NCBI GenBank assembly: GCA_015521705.1
Contig: WANR01000051.1
Coordinates: 1 to 64,000 of the forward strand
Direction of reading: 5' to 3'
From: Desulfurococcales archaeon
Lineage (GTDB): Archaea; Thermoproteota; Thermoprotei_A; Sulfolobales; Acidilobaceae
DNA length: 64,000 nt
How positions within the stretch are numbered: position 1 is the stretch's first letter; each line of letters begins with the position of its first letter. Below are positions 16,675 to 25,824 of the stretch, piece after piece. The translations under genes were made by a program, and so were the position numbers. The notes under the pieces were generated by a model. It did no database searches. It worked only from the letters and a program-made list of their open reading frames with translations, and had not been told where the DNA came from.

Positions 16675-18861
16675 TTGCCTGACTCTCTTAGGCTTAGGGT
16701 GTCAGAGGCCTATACGAGGGATGTGGGCAGGAAGATAGCTAGGATAAGTAGGCCCGCAATGAATGACCTGGGCGTCTCGACTGGCGACTTCCTGGAGATC
16801 AGGAGCGACTCTGCAAGGGTCGTCGCCGTTGCATGGCCCCTGCATCCCCACGACGAGGACTCAAACATAGTGAGGATAGACGGCTACCTGAGAGAGGCCC
16901 TGGGGGTCTCTATAGGCGACACGGTCGAGGTCTCTAAGGCTGAGAGGGTGGAGAGGGCTACAAAAGTCGTCCTGGCACCCCTACAGCCCATAAGGTTTGG
17001 GCCGGACTTCGTAGCCTACGTCAAGGAGGCGCTTCTCAGGAAGCCCCTGGCCCGCGGGGAGACCGTCATAATACCCGTGTTCGAGGGGATCCCGCTGGTG
17101 GTGGTCTCGGCCCAGCCAGGCCAGACCGTTTACGTTACCGAGGCAACAGAGCTCGTTATAAGGGAGAAGCCCGCTACCCAGGAGGAGATAGCTAGGCCCC
17201 GGGGGGTTCCGAGGGTAACGTGGGAGGACATAGGAGACCTTGAGGAGGCCAAGGCTAGGATAAGGGAGATAGTGGAGCTGCCAATGAAGCACCCGGAACT
17301 CTTCAAACACCTGGGCATAGAGCCTCCTAAGGGCATACTGCTCTACGGGCCCCCAGGCACGGGCAAGACCCTCCTAGCCAAGGCTCTTGCCAACGAGATC
17401 GGGGCCTATTTCATCACGATAAACGGGCCCGAGATAATGAGCAAGTTCTATGGCGAGAGCGAGCAGAGGCTGAGGGAGATCTTCAAGGAGGCCGAGGAAA
17501 ACGCTCCGTCCATAATATTCATCGACGAGATAGACGCCATAGCTCCCAAGAGGGAGGAAGTCACGGGAGAGGTTGAGAGGAGGGTCGTGGCGCAGCTACT
17601 CACACTGATGGACGGGCTCAAGGAGAGGGGCAGGGTTATAGTGATAGGCGCCACCAACAGGCCCGACGCCCTAGACCCGGCCCTTAGGAGGCCCGGCAGG
17701 TTCGACAGGGAGATTGAGATCAGGCCCCCGGACAAGAAGGCTAGGCTAGAGATACTCCAGGTCCACACCAGGAACATGCCCCTAAGCGAGAACGTCGACC
17801 TGGATAAGATAGCGGAGATGACGCACGGCTACACGGGGGCAGACATAGCGGCCCTGGCCAAGGAGGCCGCCATGGCTGCCCTCAGGAGGTTCATGAAGGA
17901 CGGGAAGGTAGACTTGACCAAAGCCACCGAGATCCCAACCAGCATACTCAAAGAGCTGAAGGTTGAGATGGGGGACTTCATGGAGGCCATGAAGGTTGTC
18001 AGGCCCAGCCTAATAAGGGAGATATACGTCGAGGTACCCAACGTTAGGTGGGACGATATAGGAGGTCTGGAAGACGCCAAGCAGCAGCTGAGGGAGGCCG
18101 TAGAGTGGCCCCTGAGGAACCCTAAGATCTTCCAGGAAATGGGCATAGAGCCTCCTAAGGGCATACTGCTCTACGGGCCTCCAGGCACGGGCAAGACCCT
18201 CCTAGCCAAGGCCGTGGCTACCGAGAGCGGCGCCAACTTCATAGCAGTGAGAGGCCCAGAAATACTGAGCAAGTGGGTCGGAGAAAGCGAGAAGGCCGTC
18301 AGGAAGATATTCGAGAGGGCCAGGCAAGTCGCCCCCTGCATCGTGTTCTTCGACGAGATAGACGCCATAGCCCCTGCTAGAGGGTTCAGGCACGACACCA
18401 GCGGCGTCACGGATAGGATTGTCAACCAGATGCTGGCCGAGATGGACGGCATAGTGCCGCTCCAGAACGTCGTCGTCATAGCTGCCACCAACAGGCCCGA
18501 CATAGTAGACCCGGCACTACTGAGGCCCGGCAGGTTCGACAGGCTGATCTACGTGCCCCCGCCAGACAAGGAGTCCAGGAAGAAGATATTCCAGGTACAC
18601 CTGAGAAGAGTCCCCCTAGCAAAAGACGTCAACATAGACAGGTTGGCCGAGATGACAGAGGGTTACACGGGCGCCGACATAGCAGCCCTAGTCCGCGAGG
18701 CTGCTCTAACAAAGCTCAGGGAGAAGTTCGAGCCAGGACCAGTCGAGATGCGGCACTTCGAGGAAGCCATGAAGAGGGTGCCCCCAAGCCTCTCCAGAGA
18801 AGACATCAGGTACTACGAAGAACTCTCAAAAAGGTTAAAGAAAATGATAGCCACAGGCTAA
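16675..18861 (+). CDS. cdc48: CDC48/VAT-type AAA ATPase
   Basis: A 728-residue archaeal p97/VAT ATPase that unfolds and extracts proteins, probably feeding the proteasome. The N-domain (double-psi beta-barrel, residues 1-185) precedes two AAA modules with Walker A GPPGTGKT near residues 225 and 502, Walker [15 protein letters not shown] and [15 protein letters not shown], and [14 protein letters not shown] second-region motifs. The start is TTG. Over 73 bp around the two Walker A sites (17312-17384 and 18140-18212) the DNA is identical but for one base, including nearly all synonymous positions. Confidence 0.96.
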   Translation: MPDSLRLRVSEAYTRDVGRKIARISRPAMNDLGVSTGDFLEIRSDSARVVAVAWPLHPHDEDSNIVRIDGYLREALGVSIGDTVEVSKAERVERATKVVLAPLQPIRFGPDFVAYVKEALLRKPLARGETVIIPVFEGIPLVVVSAQPGQTVYVTEATELVIREKPATQEEIARPRGVPRVTWEDIGDLEEAKARIREIVELPMKHPELFKHLGIEPPKGILLYGPPGTGKTLLAKALANEIGAYFITINGPEIMSKFYGESEQRLREIFKEAEENAPSIIFIDEIDAIAPKREEVTGEVERRVVAQLLTLMDGLKERGRVIVIGATNRPDALDPALRRPGRFDREIEIRPPDKKARLEILQVHTRNMPLSENVDLDKIAEMTHGYTGADIAALAKEAAMAALRRFMKDGKVDLTKATEIPTSILKELKVEMGDFMEAMKVVRPSLIREIYVEVPNVRWDDIGGLEDAKQQLREAVEWPLRNPKIFQEMGIEPPKGILLYGPPGTGKTLLAKAVATESGANFIAVRGPEILSKWVGESEKAVRKIFERARQVAPCIVFFDEIDAIAPARGFRHDTSGVTDRIVNQMLAEMDGIVPLQNVVVIAATNRPDIVDPALLRPGRFDRLIYVPPPDKESRKKIFQVHLRRVPLAKDVNIDRLAEMTEGYTGADIAALVREAALTKLREKFEPGPVEMRHFEEAMKRVPPSLSREDIRYYEELSKRLKKMIATG

Positions 18862-18882
18862 GCCCCACGGTCTCCTTCCACA

Positions 18883-18909
18883 ACTATTCATGCTATGCCT
18901 GTGAATAGT
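18883..18909. terminator. hairpin after cdc48
   Basis: A perfect 8-bp inverted repeat, ACTATTCA / TGAATAGT, with an 11-base loop, 21 bp after the cdc48 stop. No T-run follows, so it may aid mRNA 3'-end stability or pausing rather than act as an intrinsic terminator. Confidence 0.35.
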
Positions 18910-19046
18910 GGGGGCCTCTAAGGCTGGCTAGCCGCCCTAACGCTGCCCTGATATGGTATAGTGTTCACACAGGCGGGGCCAGGGTTTGGGGAGGATCACC
19001 CTCCTCCAGAACACTAGTCGGGGTGGAGGTCTTGCTGGTGCTGGTT

Positions 19047-19595
19047 CTAAGACTTATACTTGGATTTTAGTTCTTCGAGTAGGTTTTCCCAGTAGTCGTG
19101 GTTGGCACGCTTCTCTATCTCTTCAGCGTCTACCGTGGACTCTACTTCGCTGTAAGAGGCTTCAAGTGCTGGGAATAGTATGTTGTTCTCCTTTTCGATA
19201 TGAGCCCTTAACAGGCTTGCATACATCATGGCATAGCTTCTGACCTCTTCTAACCCCTCGCCTCTGCCTAGCTCGGCTCTTCTAACGGATTCCCTTAAAA
19301 GCCTCAAAAGGTACCTGCCTATGCCGTGCTCGCAGACCATGACCTGGATAGGGCTGCCCTCGAGAGGGAACCCGGCATTGTTAGCGCCCTGGAAGAGGAC
19401 GCATTCCTCTATAGTGTGGTGACAGGAGTCTACGTAGTTCTCTATGAAATCCAGAAGGGTCTTCACATCACTAAGGGGAGGCCTGTCCAGCGACACCATT
19501 TTCTCTAGGAGATCCAGTGCCTCGAGGATCCTGTCGTGGTGCCTTCTAAGGGATGCAGCCAACCCCGGAACATATACTCTTCTAATGCCAGCCAA
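19047..19595 (-). CDS. hemerythrin-like HHE domain protein
   Basis: A 182-residue four-helix HHE protein expected to hold a di-iron centre. Candidate ligands follow the family pattern: SLRRHHDRIL, CHHTIEE, VCEHGIGRYL and HIEKENNILFPAL. Two Cys near the second His pair are unusual. Members bind oxygen or act in nitric-oxide and redox defence. The gene stands alone, convergent with cdc48, behind a TATA-like CTTAAAAT about 40 bp upstream. Confidence 0.85.
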   Translation of the reverse strand: MAGIRRVYVPGLAASLRRHHDRILEALDLLEKMVSLDRPPLSDVKTLLDFIENYVDSCHHTIEECVLFQGANNAGFPLEGSPIQVMVCEHGIGRYLLRLLRESVRRAELGRGEGLEEVRSYAMMYASLLRAHIEKENNILFPALEASYSEVESTVDAEEIEKRANHDYWENLLEELKSKYKS

Positions 19596-19807
19596 TAAGG
19601 GGGCACCAGCTAATAGTCCAAGGCCAGGGAAATTTTAAGTTTAGCCGGCGCAGCTCTAGCAGAGGATCAGCTAAAACTGTGAGCAGAGCTAGAATTACCG
19701 CAGTCACTGCTACGAGCTAGGAGCTACAGGCCATGGAATCCCTACTAGCATTCCCCGGCTGCCCTGCATGAGCCTCCTGTCTATCCTCCATCCGGGCTAG
19801 GACGGCT

Positions 19808-20461
19808 TCAGCTTTTCCCCTCAGCCCCTATATGAGAGGCCCCCTCGGGACAGTACTGCTGGCTGGCCCAGGGGCACCATCTGCACCAGGGCCCAGTCTC
19901 GGGCTCGGGTAGCCTATTCTCTCTTAGCGCCTTAGAAAGCTTAACGGCCTTCTTCTTCAGCTCTTCTATGAGGCTATCATCCCTCTCTATGGTGAAGTGC
20001 CTGAGCCCGGCCTTCGTTATGTAGACTATCATTCCCCGGGGTTTACCGTATAGTAGCATGTATAACTGGATCTGGTTCACGTATTCCCTGGGGGGCTCGC
20101 TAGGCGCCCTCTCGCTGGTCTTCAGGTCAACCACGTAGGATCCTGCAACCAGGTCCGCCCTCCCCCTAAGCTCCGTGTCTCCTTCCCCGAGCCTGATGCT
20201 CCTCGTCTCCAAGACCTTCTCTGACTCGCCCAGCGGTATATTCTTCAGGACTGCCTCGTGCAGCAGCTTCCCCCTGAGTATGGAATACGCTGCCCCCACG
20301 TTTCTCTCCCGCACCATAACACGGTTGTAGAAGGCCTGCCTCAGGCACTGGGAGACCTCAGTGACCCATACCTGGCTTGGTGATGCCAGATACTCCCTGC
20401 CCGCCTCTGTTAGTAGAGCCTTCTCTATAGCTGATAATATCCTCCGTTCCTCGCCGTACAC
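19808..20461 (-). CDS. Cas4/RecB-like PD-(D/E)XK nuclease
   Basis: A 217-residue Cas4-family exonuclease. The nuclease core shows GKLLHEAV, GRADLVAGSYVVDLKTS (the Asp...Asp-x-Lys catalytic set) and QIQLYMLLYG (QxxxY). One N-terminal Cys (SQCLRQAF) and three C-terminal cysteines (CRWCPWASQQYC) match the four-Cys iron-sulfur site of Cas4. No CRISPR array or other cas gene is in the window, so it is a solo Cas4-like nuclease of the kind common in archaea. A winged-helix gene lies 87 bp upstream on the same strand. Confidence 0.85.
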   Translation of the reverse strand: MYGEERRILSAIEKALLTEAGREYLASPSQVWVTEVSQCLRQAFYNRVMVRERNVGAAYSILRGKLLHEAVLKNIPLGESEKVLETRSIRLGEGDTELRGRADLVAGSYVVDLKTSERAPSEPPREYVNQIQLYMLLYGKPRGMIVYITKAGLRHFTIERDDSLIEELKKKAVKLSKALRENRLPEPETGPWCRWCPWASQQYCPEGASHIGAEGKS

Positions 20462-20548
20462 CTGGAAGACACCTGGGCGAGAGTGCGTCCAACAGCCTCT
20501 TCACAGTTATATATTGGGCTTCCAGGTATTTCAAGGATCATTGATGCC

Positions 20549-20824
20549 TCATTTGATTCCCTCCCTTATGGCTAGGGCCAAGACCTCCAAGCCCCTGCTG
20601 GAGACCTTTAAGCGATCCTCGATCCTAACAAGCCCCTGCTCGGCGAGGCTTCTCACGTCAGCCCGTAGTCTCTTGCTAGTGCACCCATTATTGCCGCAGA
20701 TCCAATCTGTGTACTCCACTCCATAGTCCAGCCCTCTAGCCCACGCTATGGCCTCTAACTCTCTAACAGTGATCGGCTGGAAGTCCCTGATCATCTTTAA
20801 GAGCCCCAGTAGCCTGGCTTCCAT
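20549..20824 (-). CDS. winged-helix DNA-binding protein
   Basis: A 91-residue protein starting at ATG 20824. The frame stays open for a further 72 codons upstream, but that part looks non-coding, and GGTGGCGAG precedes this ATG. A DNA-binding helix pair (ITVRELEAIAWARG...SKRLRADVRSLAEQG) is followed by a wing-like LVRIEDRLKVSSRG. Two cysteines in WICGNNGC between the helices could bind metal or sense redox state. It precedes the Cas4-like gene on the same strand and may regulate it; that is context only. Confidence 0.6.
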   Translation of the reverse strand: MEARLLGLLKMIRDFQPITVRELEAIAWARGLDYGVEYTDWICGNNGCTSKRLRADVRSLAEQGLVRIEDRLKVSSRGLEVLALAIREGIK

Positions 20825-21057
20825 CAATACTCGCCACCAGGGTTGCCAGAAGGATCCTCGGGCGTTGCAGGGTAGAATTAGTGTAGGCCCAGTATTACAG
20901 GGACTCTCTCCCCTATACCAGTAATGGCAGCTTAGCAGCCGCTGGCCGAGATGCATTCTCGGGAAAACTTTATGTGGAAGCCGTCCTACCAGAGGTAATA
21001 CAGGGGCGGTGGTAGAGAGTGACAGGGAGCCTGGGCGCATAGCTGGGTGCTTAGAGC

Positions 21058-22173
21058 TTGCACGCCAGGATCGGCTTTATAGTCAATCCTCTGGCCGGCA
21101 TCGGGGGCAGGCTGGGTTTTAAGGGATCCGACGGGGCCTACGCTGTTAAGGCCCTAATGCTGGGAGCGGAGCTTGTGGCCCCTAAAAGGGCTAGAGAGTT
21201 CCTGGAGGCCCTGCAGCCCATAGTCGAGATCTTGACTCCTCCCGGCAGGATGGGTTCCGACATTCTAGCGGGCACGCATCACGAGGGCAGGTACGAGGTC
21301 GTGGAGTGCGTTAGTAGGAGGGCATGGCCCACGGTAGCAGCTGACACTCGTAGGTGCGCCAAGGCCATAGAGTCCATGGGGGTCGACCTTCTCGTTTTCG
21401 TTGGAGGCGACGGGACTGCTAGGGATGTTTTAAGCTCGATAGACGGGAGGCTGCCAGCACTGGGAGTCCCCAGCGGGGTCAAAGTGTTCAGCGCAGTATT
21501 CGCGGTCAACCCGAGAAGCGCTGCGAGGATTGTCGAGAGCTTCGCCCGGGGCCTTAGGGTCACCGTGGAGAGGGAGGTTCTTGACGTCGACGAGGAAGCG
21601 TATAGGAGGGGGGAGCTGAGGGTCAAGCTCTTCGGCTACATGAGGGTTCCAGAGTCAGACCTTCTAGTAGGGTCGGGTAAGGAGGTCTACACAGGTGTTT
21701 CCGAGGAGGAGGACATGGAGGCTATAGCGAGGTACTTCGAAGAGCTTGTCGAGGACTGCACGCTATACATACTAGGACCGGGGAGGACGGTCGAGAGGAT
21801 CGCCAGGCGCCTCGGAGTCGAGAAAACCCTGCTAGGGGTAGACGCGGTCCATAACGGGAGGCTCGTGGGCCGGGATCTAGACGAGGCCGGGATCCTATCG
21901 CTAATCGAGGCGCACAAGGGCGACGTGAAGATAGTCGTCTCGCCCATAGGAGGCCAGGGGTACATACTCGGGAGGGGCAACCAGCAAATAAGCCCCGAGG
22001 TCGTTAAAAGAGTCGGGAAGGAAGGGATCATAGTGGTCTCAACGCCGAGCAAAATTGCAAGGCTAGACACGCTGAGAGTCGACACGGGAGACCCACGCGT
22101 GGACGAGATGCTTAGGGGCCCAATAAGAGTCATAACGGGCTACAGGATGGAGAGAGTTATACGCGTCGAATAG
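21058..22173 (+). CDS. ATP-NAD/AcoX-type kinase
   Basis: A 371-residue protein of the NAD kinase/diacylglycerol kinase fold, of the long archaeal type annotated as ATP-NAD kinase or AcoX-like. The ATP-binding GGDGTARDVLSS is near residue 122 and the N-terminus begins with IGFIVNPLAGIGGR. The later GGQGYILGRGNQQISPEV is typical of this branch. It would phosphorylate NAD to NADP or a related substrate. The TTG start at 21058 is the first in frame. It stands alone, divergent from the winged-helix gene. Confidence 0.8.
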   Translation: MHARIGFIVNPLAGIGGRLGFKGSDGAYAVKALMLGAELVAPKRAREFLEALQPIVEILTPPGRMGSDILAGTHHEGRYEVVECVSRRAWPTVAADTRRCAKAIESMGVDLLVFVGGDGTARDVLSSIDGRLPALGVPSGVKVFSAVFAVNPRSAARIVESFARGLRVTVEREVLDVDEEAYRRGELRVKLFGYMRVPESDLLVGSGKEVYTGVSEEEDMEAIARYFEELVEDCTLYILGPGRTVERIARRLGVEKTLLGVDAVHNGRLVGRDLDEAGILSLIEAHKGDVKIVVSPIGGQGYILGRGNQQISPEVVKRVGKEGIIVVSTPSKIARLDTLRVDTGDPRVDEMLRGPIRVITGYRMERVIRVE

Positions 22174-22202
22174 AGCCATGACTCCTCCCCGGGTTCATGA
22201 AC

Positions 22203-22257
22203 TACTTATAAAGGATTCTTGGGGCTTGTAAGAGCGCTCTTGGTGCCCCTCGGGCAC
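22203..22257 (+). promoter_or_regulatory. TATA box followed by two hairpins
   Basis: A TATA box (CTTATAAAGG, about 22204-22213) is followed by a perfect 12-bp palindrome AAGAGCGCTCTT (22230-22241) and at once by a hairpin GTGCCC-CTC-GGGCAC (22243-22257). The next gene starts at 22362, which would give a leader of about 130 nt, long for a crenarchaeon. The structure may be a small RNA, a leader element or an operator; I cannot decide which. Confidence 0.35.
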
Positions 22258-22361
22258 ACTGCAGGCTAAGCGGTGCTGGAGTTATAATGGTTCCATGATA
22301 GATAGCGTATAGATGGTTTACTTGGTTTACTGCGTGGCCCCAGGCGGGGTGCTGGCTGGTA

Positions 22362-23228
22362 GTGTGGATAGTTGAGGGAAGGGTTGAAGCTGTTTCGAGG
22401 GCTCTTTCCAGGATAGGTGTTGAGAGCATTCTTAGGTTTGAAGAGGAGCTCGACCCCCAGTATAGGGTGATGCAGTCCATAGCAGACCTGGCGGGCCGGG
22501 GGTTCGCGGCTGTTTACGGGCTACTGGCTGGTGTTGCCAGCTACAGACTGGCTATGCCCGGGGAGGAGTGGTGGGAGTGCTTTGGATCCATGATATATTC
22601 GAGGAGGAAGCACTCGCCCCCCGGCACTGTGGAGGATGTCATTGGTGATGTCGTGTGGTTCCTGGAGAACTGTAGGGGATCGATTATAGGGAGGGAGGCT
22701 AAGATAGCTAGGGTCAAGAGGGTTGGTTCGAGGGCTCAGAGGCTCTTAGCCCTTATGGCCCGGGATCCCAGGGTTGTTATAAGGGATCCCTTGGGTGTTG
22801 CCAGGTCACTGGCCTCCAGTCTGTCCACTGATTACTGGAGGAAGACTGTTTTGTTCGCGGTCAAGCTGGCCTACTATGCTGCTAGGCCGTGGGGGTCCAG
22901 GGAAGTTCTTGCAATCGAGGTCCCCATACCTGTAGACTTGAGGGTGGCCTGCGCCAGTATCTCCTCTGGGATCATTGGGGGTGCCAAGGGCGTGGAGGAG
23001 GTAGTCTCGAAGCCTGCTGTATGCCAGAAGGCGTGGTCAATGGTGTCCCAGAAGAGTGGAGTGCCTCCCATGCATATAGACTCGCTTCTATGGGTTCTCG
23101 GGAGATACCTGAGGGGCTTACCCAGGGAGCGTGCAGTCTCGGAGATGGCCGGGCTTATCTCGAGAATCACGGGGGAGGAGGAAGCTCTCTCGCTGGCCCG
23201 GGAGCTGGCCTGGAAGGGTGGGTGCTAG
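22362..23228 (+). CDS. archaeal 8-oxoguanine DNA glycosylase/lyase
   Basis: A 288-residue AGOG-family N-glycosylase/DNA lyase removing 8-oxoguanine. The helix-hairpin-helix-type core carries the Schiff-base Lys region (DYWRKTVLFAVKLAYYAA) and, about 30 residues on, the catalytic Asp in EVPIPVDLRVA. Near the C-terminus HIDSLLWVLGR matches the family. The start is GTG at 22362. Two ABC permease genes follow on the same strand with a gap of about 90 bp, probably chance neighbours. Confidence 0.85.
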   Translation: MWIVEGRVEAVSRALSRIGVESILRFEEELDPQYRVMQSIADLAGRGFAAVYGLLAGVASYRLAMPGEEWWECFGSMIYSRRKHSPPGTVEDVIGDVVWFLENCRGSIIGREAKIARVKRVGSRAQRLLALMARDPRVVIRDPLGVARSLASSLSTDYWRKTVLFAVKLAYYAARPWGSREVLAIEVPIPVDLRVACASISSGIIGGAKGVEEVVSKPAVCQKAWSMVSQKSGVPPMHIDSLLWVLGRYLRGLPRERAVSEMAGLISRITGEEEALSLARELAWKGGC

Positions 23229-23317
23229 CTTTTCGAGAGGCTTTGGGTCAAAGGCATTTATATCGCGTTTCTCAACTAGTTATCCTGTTAGCCCGGCCCG
23301 TAGAGTGGGGGGTACGT

Positions 23318-24379
23318 TTGGGGCTGGCGTCTAGGATCTTAGAGACAGTGGCCCAGCCACTGTTAGCCCTGGCTATAGGCCTGGCTGTCAGCGCCCTACT
23401 CATGGCCATCTATGGCTATGACCCTGTACTAGCATATAAGGCCCTCTTCACCGGAGCCTACGGGAGCACCTACGACTTGATGGAGACCCTCGCATTCGCG
23501 GTCCCCATAATGCTTACCGGGATAACTTTCGCCATAGGCGTGAGGGCGGGCCTCTTCAATATAGGCGCTGAGGGACAGCTCTACATGGGTGCCATAGGGG
23601 CAGTAATAGCGGGAGCTTTCCTGAGCCTGCCCTGGCCGCTCCACGTGCTGGTAGCCACTCTTGCAGGCATGCTTTTCGGCCTCCTGTGGAGCGTGGGCCC
23701 AGCCCTTCTTAAGGTATTCAGGGGGGTCCACGAGGTTATATCGACGATAATGTTCAACTGGATAGCCTTCTACCTGGCAACGTACCTGGTACTATACCAG
23801 CTGGCGGAGCCCGGAAGGGCGGAGAAGACCTACTCGGTGCTCGAGACTGCAAGGTACGGTGTCTTGGTTGAGGGCACCAGCCTGACCAGCGTCCTCTTCG
23901 TGGCCATAGCCTTCAATATAGCGGTCAACGTGTTCCTGACCCAGACCAAGATGGGGTTCGAGCTGAGAATGTACGGGCTAAACCCGGACGCTGCAAGGTT
24001 CGCCGGGATCTCCGAGAAAAAGGTAATAATAGTGAGCTTCCTCATAGGGGGCCTAGCAGCGGGGCTCGCAGGGGCTACCCAGGTTCTGGGGAGGCCGCCT
24101 ACCTGGGCCCTCTACGGGACCCTGGGTAACGTGGTTAGGCTGGGCTTCGAGGGTATAGGTGTTGCACTTATTGGGAGAAACCACCCCATAGGGATCATAA
24201 TAGCCTCGCTCTTTGTCGGGGGCCTCAGGCACGGGGGGCGCTATATGGAGATCGAGGCCGGCATATACTCGGAGCTCGTGGACGCTGTCACTGGGCTCAT
24301 AATAATAGCGCTGGCAGTTCCCGAGGTCTTCGAGGCTATCAAGAGGTACAGGCTTAAGAGGAGGGTGGCGGGTGGCTAG
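23318..24379 (+). CDS. ABC transporter permease, nucleoside/simple sugar type
   Basis: A 353-residue inner-membrane permease of the BmpC/YufP kind with about ten hydrophobic helices; the family signature GLFNIGAEGQLYMGAIGAV follows the third helix. The open frame begins far upstream inside the glycosylase gene, but a TTG at 23318 preceded by a G-rich ribosome site (GTGGGGGGT) gives a protein of normal length. It pairs with the next gene (3 bp apart). The ATPase and the BMP-type lipoprotein are not in the window. Likely substrates are nucleosides. Confidence 0.88.
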   Translation: MGLASRILETVAQPLLALAIGLAVSALLMAIYGYDPVLAYKALFTGAYGSTYDLMETLAFAVPIMLTGITFAIGVRAGLFNIGAEGQLYMGAIGAVIAGAFLSLPWPLHVLVATLAGMLFGLLWSVGPALLKVFRGVHEVISTIMFNWIAFYLATYLVLYQLAEPGRAEKTYSVLETARYGVLVEGTSLTSVLFVAIAFNIAVNVFLTQTKMGFELRMYGLNPDAARFAGISEKKVIIVSFLIGGLAAGLAGATQVLGRPPTWALYGTLGNVVRLGFEGIGVALIGRNHPIGIIIASLFVGGLRHGGRYMEIEAGIYSELVDAVTGLIIIALAVPEVFEAIKRYRLKRRVAGG

Positions 24380-24382
24380 GCT

Positions 24383-25360
24383 TTGAGGGCTATAACGGCT
24401 ATAAGGATGCTGAGCATCCCAGCCTCCTTCGCCATATTACTGCTGGCGCTCTCCCGGGTAGGCTTTAAGATAGACTCCCTCATAGAGGCCAGCCTCCTGG
24501 CCATGACGCCGCTTGCCCTTGCAGCTATGGGCGAGGCCATTAACGAGAAGGGGGGCCTGGTCAACATCGGGCTGGAGGGCATTTTCCTTATCTCGGCTGC
24601 CGTAGGTGTTTACGCTGCCGAGGTATTCAACAATGGCTGGGCCGGCCTAGCCGCGGGCCTGGCTATAGGCGCTTTCATAGGGCTAATCTTCGGCGTCCTA
24701 AGCGTCTATGGCAAGGCTGACCAGATAATAGTGGGTATAGGTATAAACATCTTCGCCATAGGGTTCGTGCCCTACTTTATACTGGCAGAATGGGGCGTGC
24801 CAGGCATACACATACCGCCAAAGGAGGTGCTAGTGCAGCCCATAAGAACACCCGTCATAAGCATAAGTCACGTGACAATACTCGCAATAGCCCTAGCCTT
24901 CGCCCTGAACTACATGATAAAGAGGACACCTCTAGGCCTTAGGATAAGAGCAGCTGGAGAGGCCCCCGAAGCCCTGGACGCTGCTGGGGTGAGCATTGCC
25001 AGGGTCAGAATACTGGGGGCCGTCGTAAGCGGCGCCCTAACAGGGCTGGGCGGGGCATTCATGCCACTGGCATGGTTCGGAGGCATAGTCAAGGAGATAA
25101 GCGCTGGGCGGGGCTTCATAGCCCTCGCAGTGCTTGTAGCAGCGGGCTTGGATCCGCTAAAGGCTCTAGGCTTCGCCTTCCTATTCGGGTTCGCCGAGGG
25201 CCTGGCTTATGTGGTGGCATTCACGCCGGGCATAAAGGAGGCGGTACCCTACCACCTCGTGTTGATGATACCCTACATTATAACACTAATAGTGGTAGCC
25301 ATATTCATTGGTAGGGCAAGCTTCCCGAAGTCCATTGGGAAGCCTTATAGGAGAGAATGA
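24383..25360 (+). CDS. ABC transporter permease, nucleoside/simple sugar type
   Basis: A 325-residue second permease of the same importer (YufQ-like), eight to ten helices. Family signature: AMGEAINEKGGLVNIGLEGIF near residues 46-66, then GADQ-type loops (YGKADQIIVGIGINIFAIGF) and GRGFIALAVLVAAGLDPLKAL. It would form a heterodimeric channel with the preceding gene. The start is TTG, 3 bp after the previous stop. A stem-loop between it and the convergent gene probably ends the transcript. Confidence 0.88.
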   Translation: MRAITAIRMLSIPASFAILLLALSRVGFKIDSLIEASLLAMTPLALAAMGEAINEKGGLVNIGLEGIFLISAAVGVYAAEVFNNGWAGLAAGLAIGAFIGLIFGVLSVYGKADQIIVGIGINIFAIGFVPYFILAEWGVPGIHIPPKEVLVQPIRTPVISISHVTILAIALAFALNYMIKRTPLGLRIRAAGEAPEALDAAGVSIARVRILGAVVSGALTGLGGAFMPLAWFGGIVKEISAGRGFIALAVLVAAGLDPLKALGFAFLFGFAEGLAYVVAFTPGIKEAVPYHLVLMIPYIITLIVVAIFIGRASFPKSIGKPYRRE

Positions 25361-25401
25361 GCCAGAATACAGCCCCCCGGGCTCCATAGCGTTGTGCATT
25401 G

Positions 25402-25438
25402 ATCCACGGGCAGCCTTGTTGCAGCTGGGCCCGTGGAT
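25402..25438. terminator. stem-loop between convergent genes
   Basis: A 10-bp inverted repeat ATCCACGGGC / GCCCGTGGAT with a 17-base loop, between the end of the ABC permease gene and the end of the convergent small gene. There is no T-run. It is a plausible two-way transcription or mRNA-end barrier. Confidence 0.4.
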
Positions 25439-25439
25439 A

Positions 25440-25808
25440 CTAGGGATACCTGCCGGCCCTACTAGTGATGAGTCTCCTGAACCCCTCGACATTACCGTTT
25501 TCCAGGAGCCTTACAGCCTCGCGCGTCTCTTCGCCGAGGACAGGCTTTAAGAGTGAGAGTAGAAAAAGCTTTGTAGAAACCTCGTTTCCCAGGTAGTCGA
25601 GGGCAATGTTATATGCAATGCCTGGCTCCCTCACCAGGATCTCCAGGTACTCGGTCCCATAGCGGTCTCTGCAGTAAATGTTAAGCACTGCGAGTAGCCC
25701 GGGAGCTGTGCTCCATAGGTGGCTTGCTAGCTTGTCCCTTACGAGTCTTAGAGCGTCTTCAACACTTTGCATGTCATTGTTTCTCTCCTTATTCCCATGA
25801 TCTATCAA
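25440..25808 (-). CDS. small helical hypothetical protein downstream of KaiC-like gene
   Basis: A 122-residue, mostly helical protein (ATG at 25808, internal ATG at 25772 also possible), 16 bp after the KaiC-like gene and surely co-transcribed. The middle reads LLAVLNIYCRDRYG...LEILVREPGIAYNIALDYLG. I recognise no named domain. Archaeal KaiC-like ATPases often travel with small helical partners of about this size, so it may be its regulator or effector. This is inference from context. Confidence 0.65.
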   Translation of the reverse strand: MIDHGNKERNNDMQSVEDALRLVRDKLASHLWSTAPGLLAVLNIYCRDRYGTEYLEILVREPGIAYNIALDYLGNEVSTKLFLLSLLKPVLGEETREAVRLLENGNVEGFRRLITSRAGRYP

Positions 25809-25824
25809 CTCCTATCACCCTTAT

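Noticed and set aside
19808-20461. CRISPR-Cas locus suggested by the Cas4-like gene
   Set aside because: No repeat-spacer array and no cas1, cas2 or effector gene is found in the window.
20825-21040. N-terminal extension of the winged-helix protein
   Set aside because: The extension is low in coding character (Cys/Trp/Pro scatter) and the ATG at 20824 has a good upstream site.
22889-23317. N-terminal extension of the first ABC permease
   Set aside because: It overlaps most of the AGOG gene's end in another frame, and a TTG with a good ribosome site at 23318 gives a normal-length permease.
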